Of a DNA stretch of 64,000 nucleotides, positions 43,868 through 55,240 are shown piece after piece. This DNA is from Loripinus fragilis (Eukaryota > Mollusca > Bivalvia > Lucinida > Lucinidae): positions 145,069,152-145,133,151 of the forward strand of contig OZ026515.1 in NCBI GenBank assembly GCA_964019695.1, given 5' to 3'. Position 1 is the first letter of the stretch. Each line of letters starts with the position of its first letter. Position numbers and translations under genes: made by a program. The notes under the pieces are model-generated. The model did not search any database. It had not been told where the DNA came from and saw only the letters and a program-made list of their open reading frames with translations.

Positions 43868-46800
43868 TAGGAACACACCGTACAATCGGCTGCTTTGATG
43901 ACAGGTTACTAACATTGATGACAGATACGGGATTTTATGTTCCATTAAGGGTAGGTTATAATTTTCGGTTGACAAAATTGAAAGAGAAGCCCTCTGATAC
44001 TCAGTGGTTGATGAGTACACTTTTTAGTGATCAGAGGCCATACAGAAACAAGCTGACGTTATATCACTTACAAATAAAGCCACACTTGATCATCATTTCA
44101 GAGGTTTCCTGAGAAAAGTGACAAAAACGGTTATCTGTTCAGGTTGTGCGTCTCTCCATCAAAGTCTGCTGTCTGCACTTATATAAAATATAACTACTAT
44201 CATTCAGCTACATTTCTGCCAAATATGAAGCCACAGTTTGATTTTATAAAGTTACTGGAGCCCATCAAAGATGACAGGTAGATAAAAAATGGCTGCCTTT
44301 GTCAACAGATCAATTTTGAAGTGGCTGTCTCTGATGACAGGTCATGAATTTTAGTGGCTAACATTGATGACAGGTCATAATTCTAGAAAGTTACTTTAAA
44401 TCAACATATTTCTTCAGCCTTTGGTCTCAACCAAGAGCATAAATCATATTTCATATTGCATTCAGGTCAAAATAATCTTATCTTTCATTTGTCTAGCTGA
44501 TATCTAGCATAGGAATACAGTCTAGATCCAGACCAGACACTGTAGAAACAGGGTCCATACTGTTTCTCAGGGATATAGATACAAAAAATAAGCTAAAATA
44601 TATGTCTAGACCAGCTATCATTTAGATGACAAAAGGGCGTATCCGCCTTTCAGTGAAATCTTGAATTTTGTAATATATTAAGTTATTTCATAATATATGC
44701 TTTAAGAACAGGGTTTGGTTTAGGCTGTGCCACTTCCTGGTCATTGCTCATGTTATCTTTTTCCATGCAGTAACAGTGCCTGGGGACAATAGTATACCTC
44801 CCCTATACAAATCAACAAAAGTTGTGAATCACTGTTACAGGCTGAATGACAACAGATAATATCCTGATCTTTCCACACAGCAAAATATTTTCAGCCATGC
44901 AGATATGGTACAAGTTGACATCATGTGATGTTGAAAGCTTAACAGGCATGGTGTCTACTGGCGTCTTGACTGTTATCTATTGTGTTGCGCTTTGGTAACC
45001 AAATTATTTGTTAAACAGATTTTGATTATGGATCACAATTTGGAATACAAGGGCCATTCAATAAGTAACCAGCCTACCCTGTGATCCATCAAGATAGATC
45101 GCTTTTTCTTTTTAAAAAATCAATCTCTATCAAGATACTCTTCAACCCTATGTTTGAAAAATATATTATCTAATGATTTAACAAAAATATAACTGCATTT
45201 GAAAGTGTGCTAAAATAACTTAGAAATATGCAACACTACTATGTTCAAGAGCCATTTTCAAAAGACAAATTTCAGATGCTTACTTGAAACAAAGCTATAA
45301 TTGAGGCCAATAGAATGTATTTTCTCTTTAAAAATTAGAATAAAATTTGTTGCTCTTGAAAAAAATCGCAATGTTCAAAATTAAGAAATGTTATTCCTAA
45401 GTAAAAATAGAAATTAAATTTTTGAAAGTTTGACAATTCAGACAGTTATTTCCTTGCTATTTTGACAAAAAATATTTATTATTATATTCGCATATGAATT
45501 GATATATAAGATAAACATTTGTTAATTGTTTTACTATCTGAGAGCCTCCAAAATGTCTGAAAATAGTTATGCTCCACCGTCCTTAACCATGGGTCACTTA
45601 AGTATCAAATTACGTAATCTTCTCATTTTAATACCATCATGTAGGTGACAAATGTTCCATTCCGTCGATATATTATATACTCACACTTCATTTTTCAAAC
45701 TAAAGATAGTTATCAAAAAGTAAAATTTATGTTACAATATAATTTGACGAAATAAAATTATTTGGCTCACTGACCATTCTTGAAGTCACGATAAATTCTC
45801 AACTAACCAATACATAATGCTTAAACTTTGTAAAAGAGTCTTAATATAGTGACCAAACAAACTGTGAAATTCTTGACTGTATCAGTCAGTTAGAAATAGG
45901 TCAGGCTGGCAACTTATTGAAACACCCCCATATTTAGAGTTTGAGGACCCCTTAGAACGACCCCCATTGATGAATGTCTATCGTTAAAATCTGTAAAACA
46001 AATACTTTGGTCACCAAGGCACGACACAAAAGATACCAGCTAAGATGCAAGAAGACACCATGCCTGTGTAGATTTCAACATCACATGATTTCAACTTGCA
46101 TACCATAATCAAGGCAGAAAATATTTTGCTGTGAGGAAAGAAAATATTTTGCTGTGGGGAAATATCAGGTTGCCATTCAACCTGTAACAGTGATTCACAA
46201 CTTTCTGTTGATTCATATAGGTGACGTGAAATATTGCCACCAGGTACTGGTTCTGCTTTGAACAAAATCACATGCACAGTGAACAAGAAGTGGCACAACC
46301 CAAACCAAACCCTGTCCTTAAAACCTAAACGTGCAATAACTGATATAACAAAACTAAATATTTCACTGAAAAGTGGACATGCCCATTTGTCATCTAACTG
46401 ATATCTGATCTAGACATACATTTTGAGCTTATTTTTGTATCTATATCCTCTAAGAAACAGTATGGACCCTGTTTCTAAAGTGTCTGGTATGGATCTAGAC
46501 TATTTACCTATGCTAGATATCAGCTAGACAAATGAAAGATAAGATTATTTTGACCTGAATGCAATATGGAAGATGATTTATGCTCTTGGTTGAGACCAAA
46601 GGCTGAAGAAATATGTTGATTTAAAGTAACTTTCTAGAATTATGACCTGTCATCAATGTTAGCCACTAAAATTCATGACCCGTCATCAAAGACAGCCACT
46701 TCAAAATTGATCTGTTGACAAAGGCAGCCATTTTTCATCTACCTGTCATCTTTGATGGGTTCCAGTAACTTCATAAAATCAAACTGCGGCTTCATATTTG

Positions 46801-47153
46801 GCAGAAATGTAGCTGAATGATAGTAGTTTTATTGTATATAAGTGCAGACAGCAGACTTTGATGGAGAGACGCACAAACTGAACAGATAACCGTTTTTTTT
46901 GTGACTTTTCTCGGGAAACCTCTGAAATAATGGTCAAGTGTGGCTTTATTTGTGAGAGATTTAATGTCAGCTTGTTTCTGTAGGATCTCTCAACACTAAC
47001 AAGTGTACTCAATCACAACAGAGTACCAGAGGGCTTCTCGAACAATTTTGTCAACCGAAAATTATAATCTACCCTTCATGGGACATAAAAACCCGTATAT
47101 GTCATTATTGTTAGTAACCTGTCATCAAAGCAGCCGGTTGTACGGTGTGAGGA
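43868..47153. mobile_element. 3.3-kb element with ~1.1-kb inverted arms, no ORF
   Basis: Left arm ~43868-45085; right arm ~45900-47153. Paired landmarks: cacaccgtacaatcggctgc (43873) with cagccggttgtacggtgtga (47132); ttataattttcggttgacaa with ttgtcaaccgaaaattataa; and tctgctgtctgcacttatat with tataagtgcagacagcagac. Also tggtttaggctgtgccactt with aagtggcacaacccaaacca, and cattcaataagtaaccagcc with ggctggcaacttattgaaac. Inside the arms tgatgacaggt recurs several times. The ~0.8-kb centre is AT-rich with no reading frame. The arms have mismatches and small indels. It is a nonautonomous long-TIR or foldback element of unknown superfamily. Confidence 0.8.
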
Positions 47154-47315
47154 ATTCATACTAGAAATAAAAATCAGTATTTCATGATAATGAATTAAAG
47201 GGAGGCATGGAGTGTAGACTCATACGAGATGTGCAAATGGCGGCATCTCGTCTGACTCTGCACTGTTAACTAGCACCTTATCCTACGAGGAGGGTATGCA
47301 TTGAGGATCTTCCAT

Positions 47316-47660
47316 GAGTGCTCATGTTTTATTGAATTTATTAAGCAAGTTGAGGAAAAGAGATAAAATGCGAGGCTTGTCGAGCATTGTATCTCTTTTT
47401 CGCAACGAGTTTATTAGGTTCAGGAATACAGGAGCACGAATGTTATATATTCTATTTATCATATAACAAATACTTTGAAATCTCATTTCTGGCGTAAAAA
47501 CGTTATAATTTTGTCATTATGTACGCAACGTTGTTATGGACGCCATAACATTTCCCTTAAATATATAAACCACTAGTGGTTTATCGATTTTTATTGCATG
47601 GCGTTATTTCACTCCCAGACGCGACGTCATACATGTATGATAAATACATTTTCTAGCACA
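47316..47660. mobile_element. Foldback element, subfamily A, copy 3
   Basis: Arms gagtgctcatgttttattga and a partner ending ggaatacaggagcacgaatg flank the core gcgaggcttgtcgagc near 47371-47386. After it come attctatttatcatataaca and a tail nearly identical to the 3.3-kb copy (gtaaaaacgttataattttg, actagtggtttatcgatttt, tattgcatggcgttatttca, cgcgacgtcat near 47620). The tail similarity with copy 1 is much higher than the arm similarity. Confidence 0.8.
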
Positions 47661-48027
47661 ATTGCTTATATTATATGTTAAATATCATTGTTTCTGACAA
47701 ATACACAAATACTATTGAAAAAACATTTCGGAATAAATCTATGTGCAGTTACTGTAAAATGAAAGCATATTTAACACGGTTCAATAATCGAGTAAAATAG
47801 TCATACTATGTACATACAAATACATATAGAACGGGAGAGGGGAAAAGGGTACACTGTCCGCTGCGAACAAGTATCTCAAAAAAGTAATTTGTGTATTTGT
47901 TCAGGAGCCTTATGGCTTGTTGCAAATGCTTTTCGGTATTTTTGTAAGGTCTGTGGAGGATGGCCTCGAGCCTTCACAAACCTATGACGAGGTAAATAAA
48001 CTTCTTCTTCTTCTTATTCAACAGCCA
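47661..48027. other. Unassigned DNA ending in a short CTT run
   Basis: No gene supported. cttcttcttcttctt at about 48001-48015 directly precedes an F2 copy. Confidence 0.35.
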
Positions 48028-48165
48028 AAAATAGTAAGTGAGTATGATCAGGAAATACCACAATCACAAACTGCAGACAACCCCGTGGCACCGCGAGGAA
48101 GAGTCGCTCAACCATCGCGAGACACCAGGAAGACAAATTAAGCAAAGCAATCAGCTCTCTCTCAA
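48028..48165 (-). mobile_element. F2 tail terminal fragment, reverse orientation
   Basis: agtaagtgagtatgatcagg at 48031 through cacaatcacaaactgcagac, gaagagtcgctcaaccatcg and agcaaagcaatcagctctct. Only the last ~135 bp of F2 remain. Confidence 0.8.
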
Positions 48166-48469
48166 AGCCCGAATGCAATTAACATTTTATGTTATAAATT
48201 AAAAAAAAAATCAATCATGTTCCACCGTCCTTATATAATAAAATAATGTATTTGTAACAGTGGTTTTGAAGCATTTAGCGAGCGAACCCCTTGGAGATAC
48301 TAGATCGACTTCAAGCTAACGAAGATTAACAAAGTTATTGGCTACAGTGGACGTTTATTCATCCAGTTGCACGATCTATAAACGGTTGCTCAATATTTCA
48401 CATCAAGGAATGCTATTAGCTGGAAATGTTTGTTTCGTCTAAGGCAAATACAATGATATTGGAATGTAT

Positions 48470-48785
48470 AAAAGTAAGAAAGTTGGCAAAGATCACGAAT
48501 CAATACGATCAAGTACCACACCTAACCAAGGATACAACATTGGAAAGTGGCAAAAACACAAGTAAACATCACAACTGAGAGCGAAGAGGTCAGCCCATTC
48601 CCAGCAGGTGACCACAAGGCAGCAATGAACAGACGCAAAAGCATCACAAACACAAGACATGAATTACACAAATGGTCAACAAAAGAAGTACCGCCTTGGC
48701 ACGGTCAGTAAAATATTTTTCTGGAGGGTCTAAACCAGTTTCACGTCGCCAACCTCACCCTTAATTCTGATGTGGATCAAGACAA
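48470..48785 (-). mobile_element. F1 tail, reverse orientation
   Basis: aagtaagaaagttggcaaag at 48473, accacacctaaccaaggata, gcaggtgaccacaaggcagc, agaagtaccgccttggcacg, cagtaaaatatttttctgga and 'ttaattctgatgtggatcaag' near 48766. One base of the usual palindrome is altered. Confidence 0.8.
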
Positions 48786-49198
48786 GATAAACCGTATCAC
48801 AATGAATATATACGTTTTGGTGCAAGTCTTGTATATTTTTGAGATATAGTTATAGAAAATGTTTTCGAAATTTGTCATATCAGAAGAGCATTGATAGCTT
48901 CTGTTAGGTAAACACTCAGCTCATAAAAGAGCCACGTGTCATAATAATTAATCAAGCTATCTTGTAGAAAAATCCAAAGCTACAGACAATAAGGGTAGTC
49001 TATTAGAGGCATCCCATCCGGCATATCGTGCCACTGTCGGCCCACCAGCGAAACGTCAATATCGACCCGCTTACATATGTTTACTTTCGTAGATACCTGT
49101 CCTGAAAGTGCGACATTATACACATCTACCCTAAATTAAGCTGCTACCTTAGATTAAGCACTCTCGTGTTTGAAACATGAAACAAACATATAACCGAG

Positions 49199-49540
49199 TC
49201 TGCTGTTTTCTTATACTGTAGGTTCTCTGTAATTCTGAAGGATCCGTTTTTCCAGATTATTTATCGGTCGCAACAGCTGTCGTTGTTTCTCTGTGGAGTT
49301 GGTAAAGCTTCTCCCGGTGCATCGATACAATGTTGATATTTTTCTTCATATTTTGGTCCTTCGGGAATATTGGATTCTGACGGAAAGCAAAATACCGCTT
49401 AAGCCGTAGCTAGGGGACGTGAGAATTGTTGCACGTTCCATTAGTTCTCATGAACAGACTCAATAACACCAAGTCTGCTGTTTTCTTATATTGTAGGTTC
49501 TCTGTATTTCTGAAGGATCCGTTTTTCCAGATTATATGGA
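49199..49540. repeat. 68-bp direct repeat separated by ~205 bp
   Basis: gtctgctgttttcttatact followed by gtaggttctctgtaattctg, aaggatccgtttttccagat and tat is at 49199-49265. It recurs with two or three changes at 49472-49539. The spacer has no ORF or TIR. It is either a tandem duplication with a ~273-bp period that lost the rest of its second unit, or two short terminal direct repeats. Confidence 0.7.
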
Positions 49541-50400
49541 AACAATACAACATACACAAATGTTGTTTAATAATCGTTTGAATTTATGCTATCATCTAAA
49601 GTGCTGGTATATTTGCCTATTATAACTTGATACATGACGCAATAGATCTTTTTTTTATAATTTAATATTTATTTCTGAAACATACACATTATTAACAAAG
49701 ATGAACATGCATATATCAAAAACTAGTAAACAAATATATGGCATATAGCATTATATACATTTAAATGTGATAGCATTGATCTTCTTTACACAATTTATGC
49801 TGTCTCTTTCCTAATGCTTTGTATCTTCTACAAATAGGTTCAGAAATATTTTTTTAAATTGCTAAGAAAAAAAATAGAGAAAAACAAAACAAATAAATAG
49901 CAAGTACTGTACCCAAAGTATTAAATAAAGAAGAGATCATTTTAAAAAGGCACAATAGATCTTATAAATGATCATAGAAGAAACAATACACCAATCTTTA
50001 AATGTGCAGGATTTAAGTAAATATATGCCTCGTAGATTTTTTTTTAATTTTGTATCTAGAGTGATGGAGCTTATCTATTGAAACGCCTTTTTATAAGAAA
50101 AGCTCGTATCTCACAGCATTTGTAATGACCATCAGCTTTCCCCAGTTCATCATTGACACTGCTTGATTTACAGATTTCAGTGCTATATCTTTAATGTCTA
50201 CAGGGTGCTCTCTGCTTTCAATTCTTCTTCCAGTACTAAAGTATAATTCTCTATGAATATGAGCTAACGCTTGTTATCTATAAAAAGGAACTAATTGAAT
50301 CACAACCACTCCATGCGTGCATAACTAGCAGAGCCAGTGACACCTACTTTATCCAATCTATCATCACAGGGAAACAATCAAACCAATTAATATTCCGTGT
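49541..50400. other. Unassigned AT-rich DNA
   Basis: Strongly AT-rich with A and T runs (for example at 49850-49890). No gene, tandem repeat or family repeat recognised. Confidence 0.4.
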
Positions 50401-50595
50401 AGAAACAAAGAAAAGGGTTCGCAACTCACAGGCATTCAGAGCTAAAGAAACCCCTCCCCCCCCAGTTGAGCCACGGTGGACCAAGCCTATTGTCTTCCTG
50501 TTGTCTTGTGGCTATATGTGTTCTGTGTCTTGACTTCACGGGGATTTGATTGGTCTGTACTGTGGGATTTTGTAGTTTCTGGTCATACTCATCTA
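50401..50595. mobile_element. Two F2 fragments in opposite orientation
   Basis: 50401-50482 is minus-strand F2 text (aaacaaagaaaagggttcgc, agagctaaagaaacccc, agttgagccacggtgg). From ~50500 the sequence reads as plus-strand F2 3' text (gcggct-lacking, gtgttctgtgtcttgacttc, ggtctgtactgtgggatttt, gtttctggtcatactcatct). An inversion or two head-to-head insertions could explain it. Confidence 0.55.
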
Positions 50596-51041
50596 CATTT
50601 CTGAACAAACCATTTATGTCTTTGCAGCGCTAAAACATAAGAGCATACTTTGCTTGACGAGAGCTCAGTTGTTAATAGGCATCGCTGTAAAATGGCGGCT
50701 AAGTTTTGTGTGTTTGTTGATTAGAAGTAAGACAAGCTTTCTACGTTATACTGGTCACCGAAACTTCACAAAAGACGAAGTTCATGTTCATGTTTTATTG
50801 TGTATTGCTAGTTCTGTAACTGAGCGGTAAACAGTTTATCTCCTTACCTCACTACGATAACCAAAGACATGTTATAAGATATTTTAAAAAGCGTTTTGGA
50901 ATAAATGGTAGGAACCTATTTTGGTCTATCGAATATTTGGGTTGGGTTCTAAATCAATTCAATATCTAAGGTTTTACTAGAATCTAGTTTGTCTACATAT
51001 GATTTTCTACCTTTTTTACTATATTGCCACATACGTGGGTC
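50596..51041. other. Unassigned DNA
   Basis: No gene or repeat recognised. Confidence 0.35.
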
Positions 51042-51956
51042 ATCCAATAAAGAATGAGACTTTTTCTATAGTACAGTGACTTTACATGCTAGACTTATGA
51101 AATCTCTTTCAACGCTAGCATGTCTTTTTGGCTATTCACATGAACCATATCCGTCGAGCTACACAGTTCCAACTTTTGTTGCTAGGCAACATTAGAAGAC
51201 AAGGCAAACATCCGTGGCCGGCTCAGTATAGGTGGTCACCATGGCACTAGGTTAAAATGTATAGTTTATTTTTCTATGAATACTTATATATGCTCATGCA
51301 ATCTATCTATAACCAAAAGCAGAAAGTAATGTTTCAGAGTCTTGAGCTGTTACCATGGAAACAAAGCTTAAAAAATCAGGTTTTTAAGAAAAAACTGGTT
51401 TTTTCCACTGACCTCATGACTTATAACGTTAATATCAAATAGCCGAAGGCAATTTAAGTGAGCAGGGTTCTGTTCATCTATACCTAATTATAATCAGATG
51501 CACGTAGCGATACGTTTTGTGGGATATCCGTCACTAACATAGTTACCATAGCAACGCAAAGTAGAGTGTTTATAAAAATCGAGTAAATCGGTTGCTAGGC
51601 AACCAAAATAAAGGTTATGCATAATTAGTTCTTCTTTCATTGCATTTTATGTTACACTAAGATTGTTCAGTAGAAAAAATGATATCAATAGGTTAAATGC
51701 TACCTATGAACAAAAATAAATGACCTTGGTTTACCGTGGGTATGCAAAAAATAGTGTAAACGTGGCCATGCATCTTCAAGTCCTTCCACAAAACTTTTTG
51801 TTGCTATGGTAACTGATCAATCACAAGCATATTGCTTATATTCCTGAATTGCTAAGATGTTTTACTATTAGTATGGTGAATTTTAACTTAATACACACAC
51901 AGAATTTCTAACTATGAAGAAAGTCTCATTCTTTATTGGATGAACCTCGTATTCTT
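51042..51956. mobile_element. Mariner-type MITE carrying five X-box-like motifs
   Basis: The left end cgtgggtcatccaataaaga + atgagacttt and the right end aaagtctcattctttattgg + atgaacctcg form ~30-bp terminal inverted repeats with three mismatches. Both are bounded by TA, as expected for Tc1/mariner target duplications. The ~0.9-kb interior has no transposase. It carries gttgctaggcaac at 51178-51190 and 51591-51603, gttaccatggaaac at 51349-51362, gttaccatagcaac at 51542-51555 and gttgctatggtaac at 51800-51813. All resemble the RFX-factor X-box (GTTRCC, 1-3 bases, RGYAAC). Autonomy and function are not shown. Confidence 0.85.
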
Positions 51957-52105
51957 CTAAAACGTATCTAATTAATTTAACAAACTTTAATGGAGAAAGC
52001 TCTGAAGTGAGAAAAGCGCTTGTTGACATCAGAGCAACCATTACAATATTATTCGTGGTCATATCAGGTTTGTGACGCTTTACAATATATTTTGGACAAT
52101 ATATT

Positions 52106-52273
52106 TAGGGGATAACTGTATTCAAAATTTTCATTTGAGGAGGTATATCGTCGGATATACGGTCGGAAATTTAGTTTTACGGCGACCCGAAAGCGGAGCC
52201 GTAAAACGTGATTTCCGAACGTATATCCGACGATATACCTCCCCAAATGAAAATTTTGAATACAGTTATCCCC
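52106..52273. mobile_element. Foldback element, subfamily D
   Basis: Arms of about 75 bp: left aggggataactgtattcaaa, attttcatttg and aggaggtatatcgtcggata; right the complements, ending gaatacagttatccccatt. The loop 52182-52199 is gcgacccgaaagcggagc, similar in outline to the gcgaggcttgccgagc core. A second small perfect hairpin (cgacagtatat, cgaagg, atatactgtcg) lies at 52437-52463, followed by acgttatccaatcagacgtc. A single arm recurs at 62691-62745. No ORF. Confidence 0.8.
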
Positions 52274-52597
52274 ATTCTAATGCACTATTAACATTTTTCC
52301 TTCAAAAAGACAGTTAAATTGTACTTGTTGCGCCTCTACGTCCAGCGGCTGCAAGCTGCATAAAACCGCTTGCCAGCTGCATATATTCACTTGTCAACCG
52401 ATGAAAAGCGACGTTACGTAATGACGTCGGGTTTCCGACAGTATATCGAAGGATATACTGTCGCAAATTAATGACGTTATCCAATCAGACGTCGCGTTGC
52501 ATTTGCAAGTGCATTAGAATTATAAATATGGCTTTAATTGTATTGAAAAAATGTATGTATTCCTATGGGTACTTTTTGTGCTTCCCTTTCTGCAAAT

Positions 52598-53500
52598 AGG
52601 TTTGATATGAGAATGACTTCATGCTGTCTTTTTCTGACAATAATCAAGCTGATATTATTAATGGGCTAGACTCTACTTCCATATATCTAGATGACTTACT
52701 GGATGGTAATAATTCTTATTTAGTAAAAAAGTTAGGTTAGTCATATATATTCAGCAAAACTTCAGTTAAATATAGCAAATTCTTTTTGATTTGGGTTTGT
52801 TCATTACTGTATAGATGGTGAAGTTTCGTCCTAAATGTATGATAAACGAGATGATTAAATGAAATTTGAAATGGTTAATTTAAAACTTCTGGATTGAGAT
52901 GTTCTCTTTTCTCTTCTAATGACGTAGTTATTTCCCAGCTTACACATTTTGAGAAGGTATGTTCTTATAAATGTTAGTTACTTCAAAAATAGAAACTGAT
53001 GTTTGACTACTAAGTTGCTATTACATGGGTATCAAAGTAAGAAAGAGAGCAAATATCAGGAATCGATACAATCGTGCACCACACCTGACGCAGGACACCA
53101 ATGGAAAAGATACAACTTCACAATTAGACATCACAAACGAGAGCCAAGAGGTCAGCCTTTTCAATATCATGAAATTTGTAAAGATTTTTTTAATTTCTAC
53201 CGCAGACACTCATAGTTGAATGTTTGCTCAAAAACTCTTCTGCAACAATGCATATCAGAGCCAGTATTTGATAGTGATGTAGGTTATGTATTCAACAGTA
53301 TCATTGATAAGCCCTCTTTCCCATATTAATTAAAAATCATTAAGCGTTATAGAACAGAGGGTCATAACTTGGATGTTATGCGATATTCGTTACGCCTAGC
53401 TATGAAACCAATCGCAGTCCATAGCTTTAACAGCTTTATTTACAGGACAGTTGGTCAGGCCACAGACTGAATGACAATTCCTACATAAATATTGTATTGG
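52598..53500 (+). pseudogene. Penelope-like-type RT, broken, split by an F1 insertion
   Basis: Segments of the same RT as at 5.8-6.8 kb: YENDFMLSFSDNNQADIING, DSTSIYLDDLLDG (catalytic LDD) near 52680, and a decayed YDKRDD-like stretch near 52840. After the F1 insert at 53026-53163 it continues with YHEICKDFFNFYRRHS near 53165-53213, LLQQCISEPVF-like text near 53240 and GHNLDVMRYSLRLAMKPIAV near 53360-53420. It then runs into an F2 tail. Many frameshifts; inactive. It shows that F2, like F1, belongs to this RT family. Confidence 0.7.
53026..53163 (-). mobile_element. F1 tail inserted in the RT pseudogene
   Basis: aagtaagaaagagagcaaat at 53034, caggaatcgatacaatcgtg, caatggaaaagatacaactt and acgagagccaagaggtcagc. 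RT text resumes immediately afterwards. Only the last ~135 bp of F1 are present. Confidence 0.8.
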
Positions 53501-54345
53501 TAGGATGGTACCTGACGCCTTTCTTAGACTGGGCCAATGTAGCTCAACTAGAAGTTTTTTTTTAGCCCTGATTGTCTCTGAGTCGTGAGCCCTGCTCTTT
53601 GTTTCGCCATAGTATATTAATTTGATTTTTTCCATGTGAAGATAATTTGGTTTAGGAAGCCTCCATGACAAGCTAAATAAGTATTGTGCATTAACAACAG
53701 CAAAATCTAGGGCATATAGTTGACTAGTAAAAGTGGCACTGGGTTGCAACTTCTAATTCTAAGGGTGTGATTCTGTTGTTCAGTCATTCACTTTTGTTGC
53801 TGCTCTCATCAGGTGGTTTTCTGCTGGGTATTTGGTTTGTGTTGTAGTTCTTAGTTTCCTTTATAGTTTTGCAATTATATTGTTGAGGAAGAAAGAGTTT
53901 ATTGCTGAACTAAAATGAGCCGCGACATGTAATTTTAAAAATATGGCATTTTGACAAGTGTAGACTCAGACGAGCCTGTGTAGCCTCAATTTAAGCTTAG
54001 ACACTCCAAATGATGTTCAGTCAGTAGCTTAAGTGTCATAAGCCAGTGGCTTAGGCTGATGCACGTTCAAGGTGGTGGTTCTGTTGATGTTGATTTAGTG
54101 TTTTATGTTTTTTTGACTTCCGGTATGATGGCGGCATAACACGTTGATTTGGTCGGAGGCAAAAAATTTAGTTTTAAAATGTCTGTGCAGTCATAACTTG
54201 ACGAGGAAGAGAGAGATGATTGTTTTGCTTTAATTGTCTCCCTGATGTCATGTTACTGTTAATGATCTGTGGCTTCTCCTCACGGTACCATTGGTTGGTC
54301 TGCAATGTGTGCTTGTGGTATTTAATGATCATACTTACTTACATT
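53403..54345 (+). mobile_element. F2 tail, decayed, with an internal interruption
   Basis: F2 landmarks run from the RT junction near 53403: ggtacctgacgcctttctta, tagctcaactagaagttttt, ttgtctctgagtcgtgagcc and gcctccatgacaagctaaat. The 'aaggtggtggttctgttgat' block appears near 54070, and the copy ends gatcatacttacttacattt near 54335. Between ~53900 and 54060 an unrelated stretch (gtgtagactcagacgagcct ... taagcttagacactcc) interrupts it. Confidence 0.65.
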
Positions 54346-55140
54346 TTAATAGCCATGTGGCACGACGCCTGTCATGGACAGGCCCCACGTCAAGCTAATT
54401 ATATTCATATGTTTTAGCAGTATTACCAGAATCAGAACCAATGGCCTCTTGCTTTAGAATGTTGATGATGCTTACACAAACTTAATTGAACATGCTATTC
54501 ACATTAAAACGTCGACAGAGGCTCTGGTTTGGTATCATGTGTTGATTTATTCATAATTTGTTATGATAATCTAGGTTAGTAAATCAGGTGATTGATATGT
54601 AAACATCACACTTTTTATTTTATTCCTACCTTGTCATGCTTAAAAAAGGTTATTACAAAGAAAACGCTAGCATTTTATTTTCAGTAACAAACTGCTTTAC
54701 CTACGCTTTACCTTTACATCACACCAGGGACCAATTTTAACCATATTATTTGGAATCTATTCCAAAACACATATTGTCATATATGATATACGATAAAAGG
54801 TCGATCTGCATTTGATGGGCATTTGTGTTTGTTTTAAACTCTTGCTATCTGTCTATGGCTTGACACACAAGCTAATTATCACACTTACGATGAGTTAGCC
54901 ATGTACACCGTCCGTTATGGCCACTTATGACACTGGTAAAATATTTCAACAATTATAACTATCTTTGTATTATTTATAAATATACATTGTGAGAATATCT
55001 AGATGATGAATCACAAACCGGAACATTAAATAATTTGAAAAAAGTAACACTAACAAAGCACGGATCCTTCTGTATATCGAGAGAAATCCCATTTTAAATC
55101 AATCACTAGAATATAAAGTCGAATGACAAGGGAATACCTT
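54346..55140. other. Unassigned DNA
   Basis: No gene or family repeat recognised; AT-rich. Confidence 0.4.
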
Positions 55141-55150
55141 TCTTTTTCTT

Positions 55151-55238
<88 letters not shown>
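55141..55238. repeat. Compound (CTT)n-(ATT)n microsatellite
   Basis: A CTT tract to about 55180 changes cleanly to an ATT tract ending at 55238. After the tract, aaccaagtgattg recalls accaagtgattgtctcgtga near 34999, which may mark a shared flanking repeat. Confidence 0.95.

Positions 55239-55240
<2 letters not shown>

Noticed and set aside
43804..47012. Short ORFs in the arms of the 3.3-kb inverted element
   Set aside because: The same DNA in the opposite arm is interrupted differently, so the frames are not under coding constraint.
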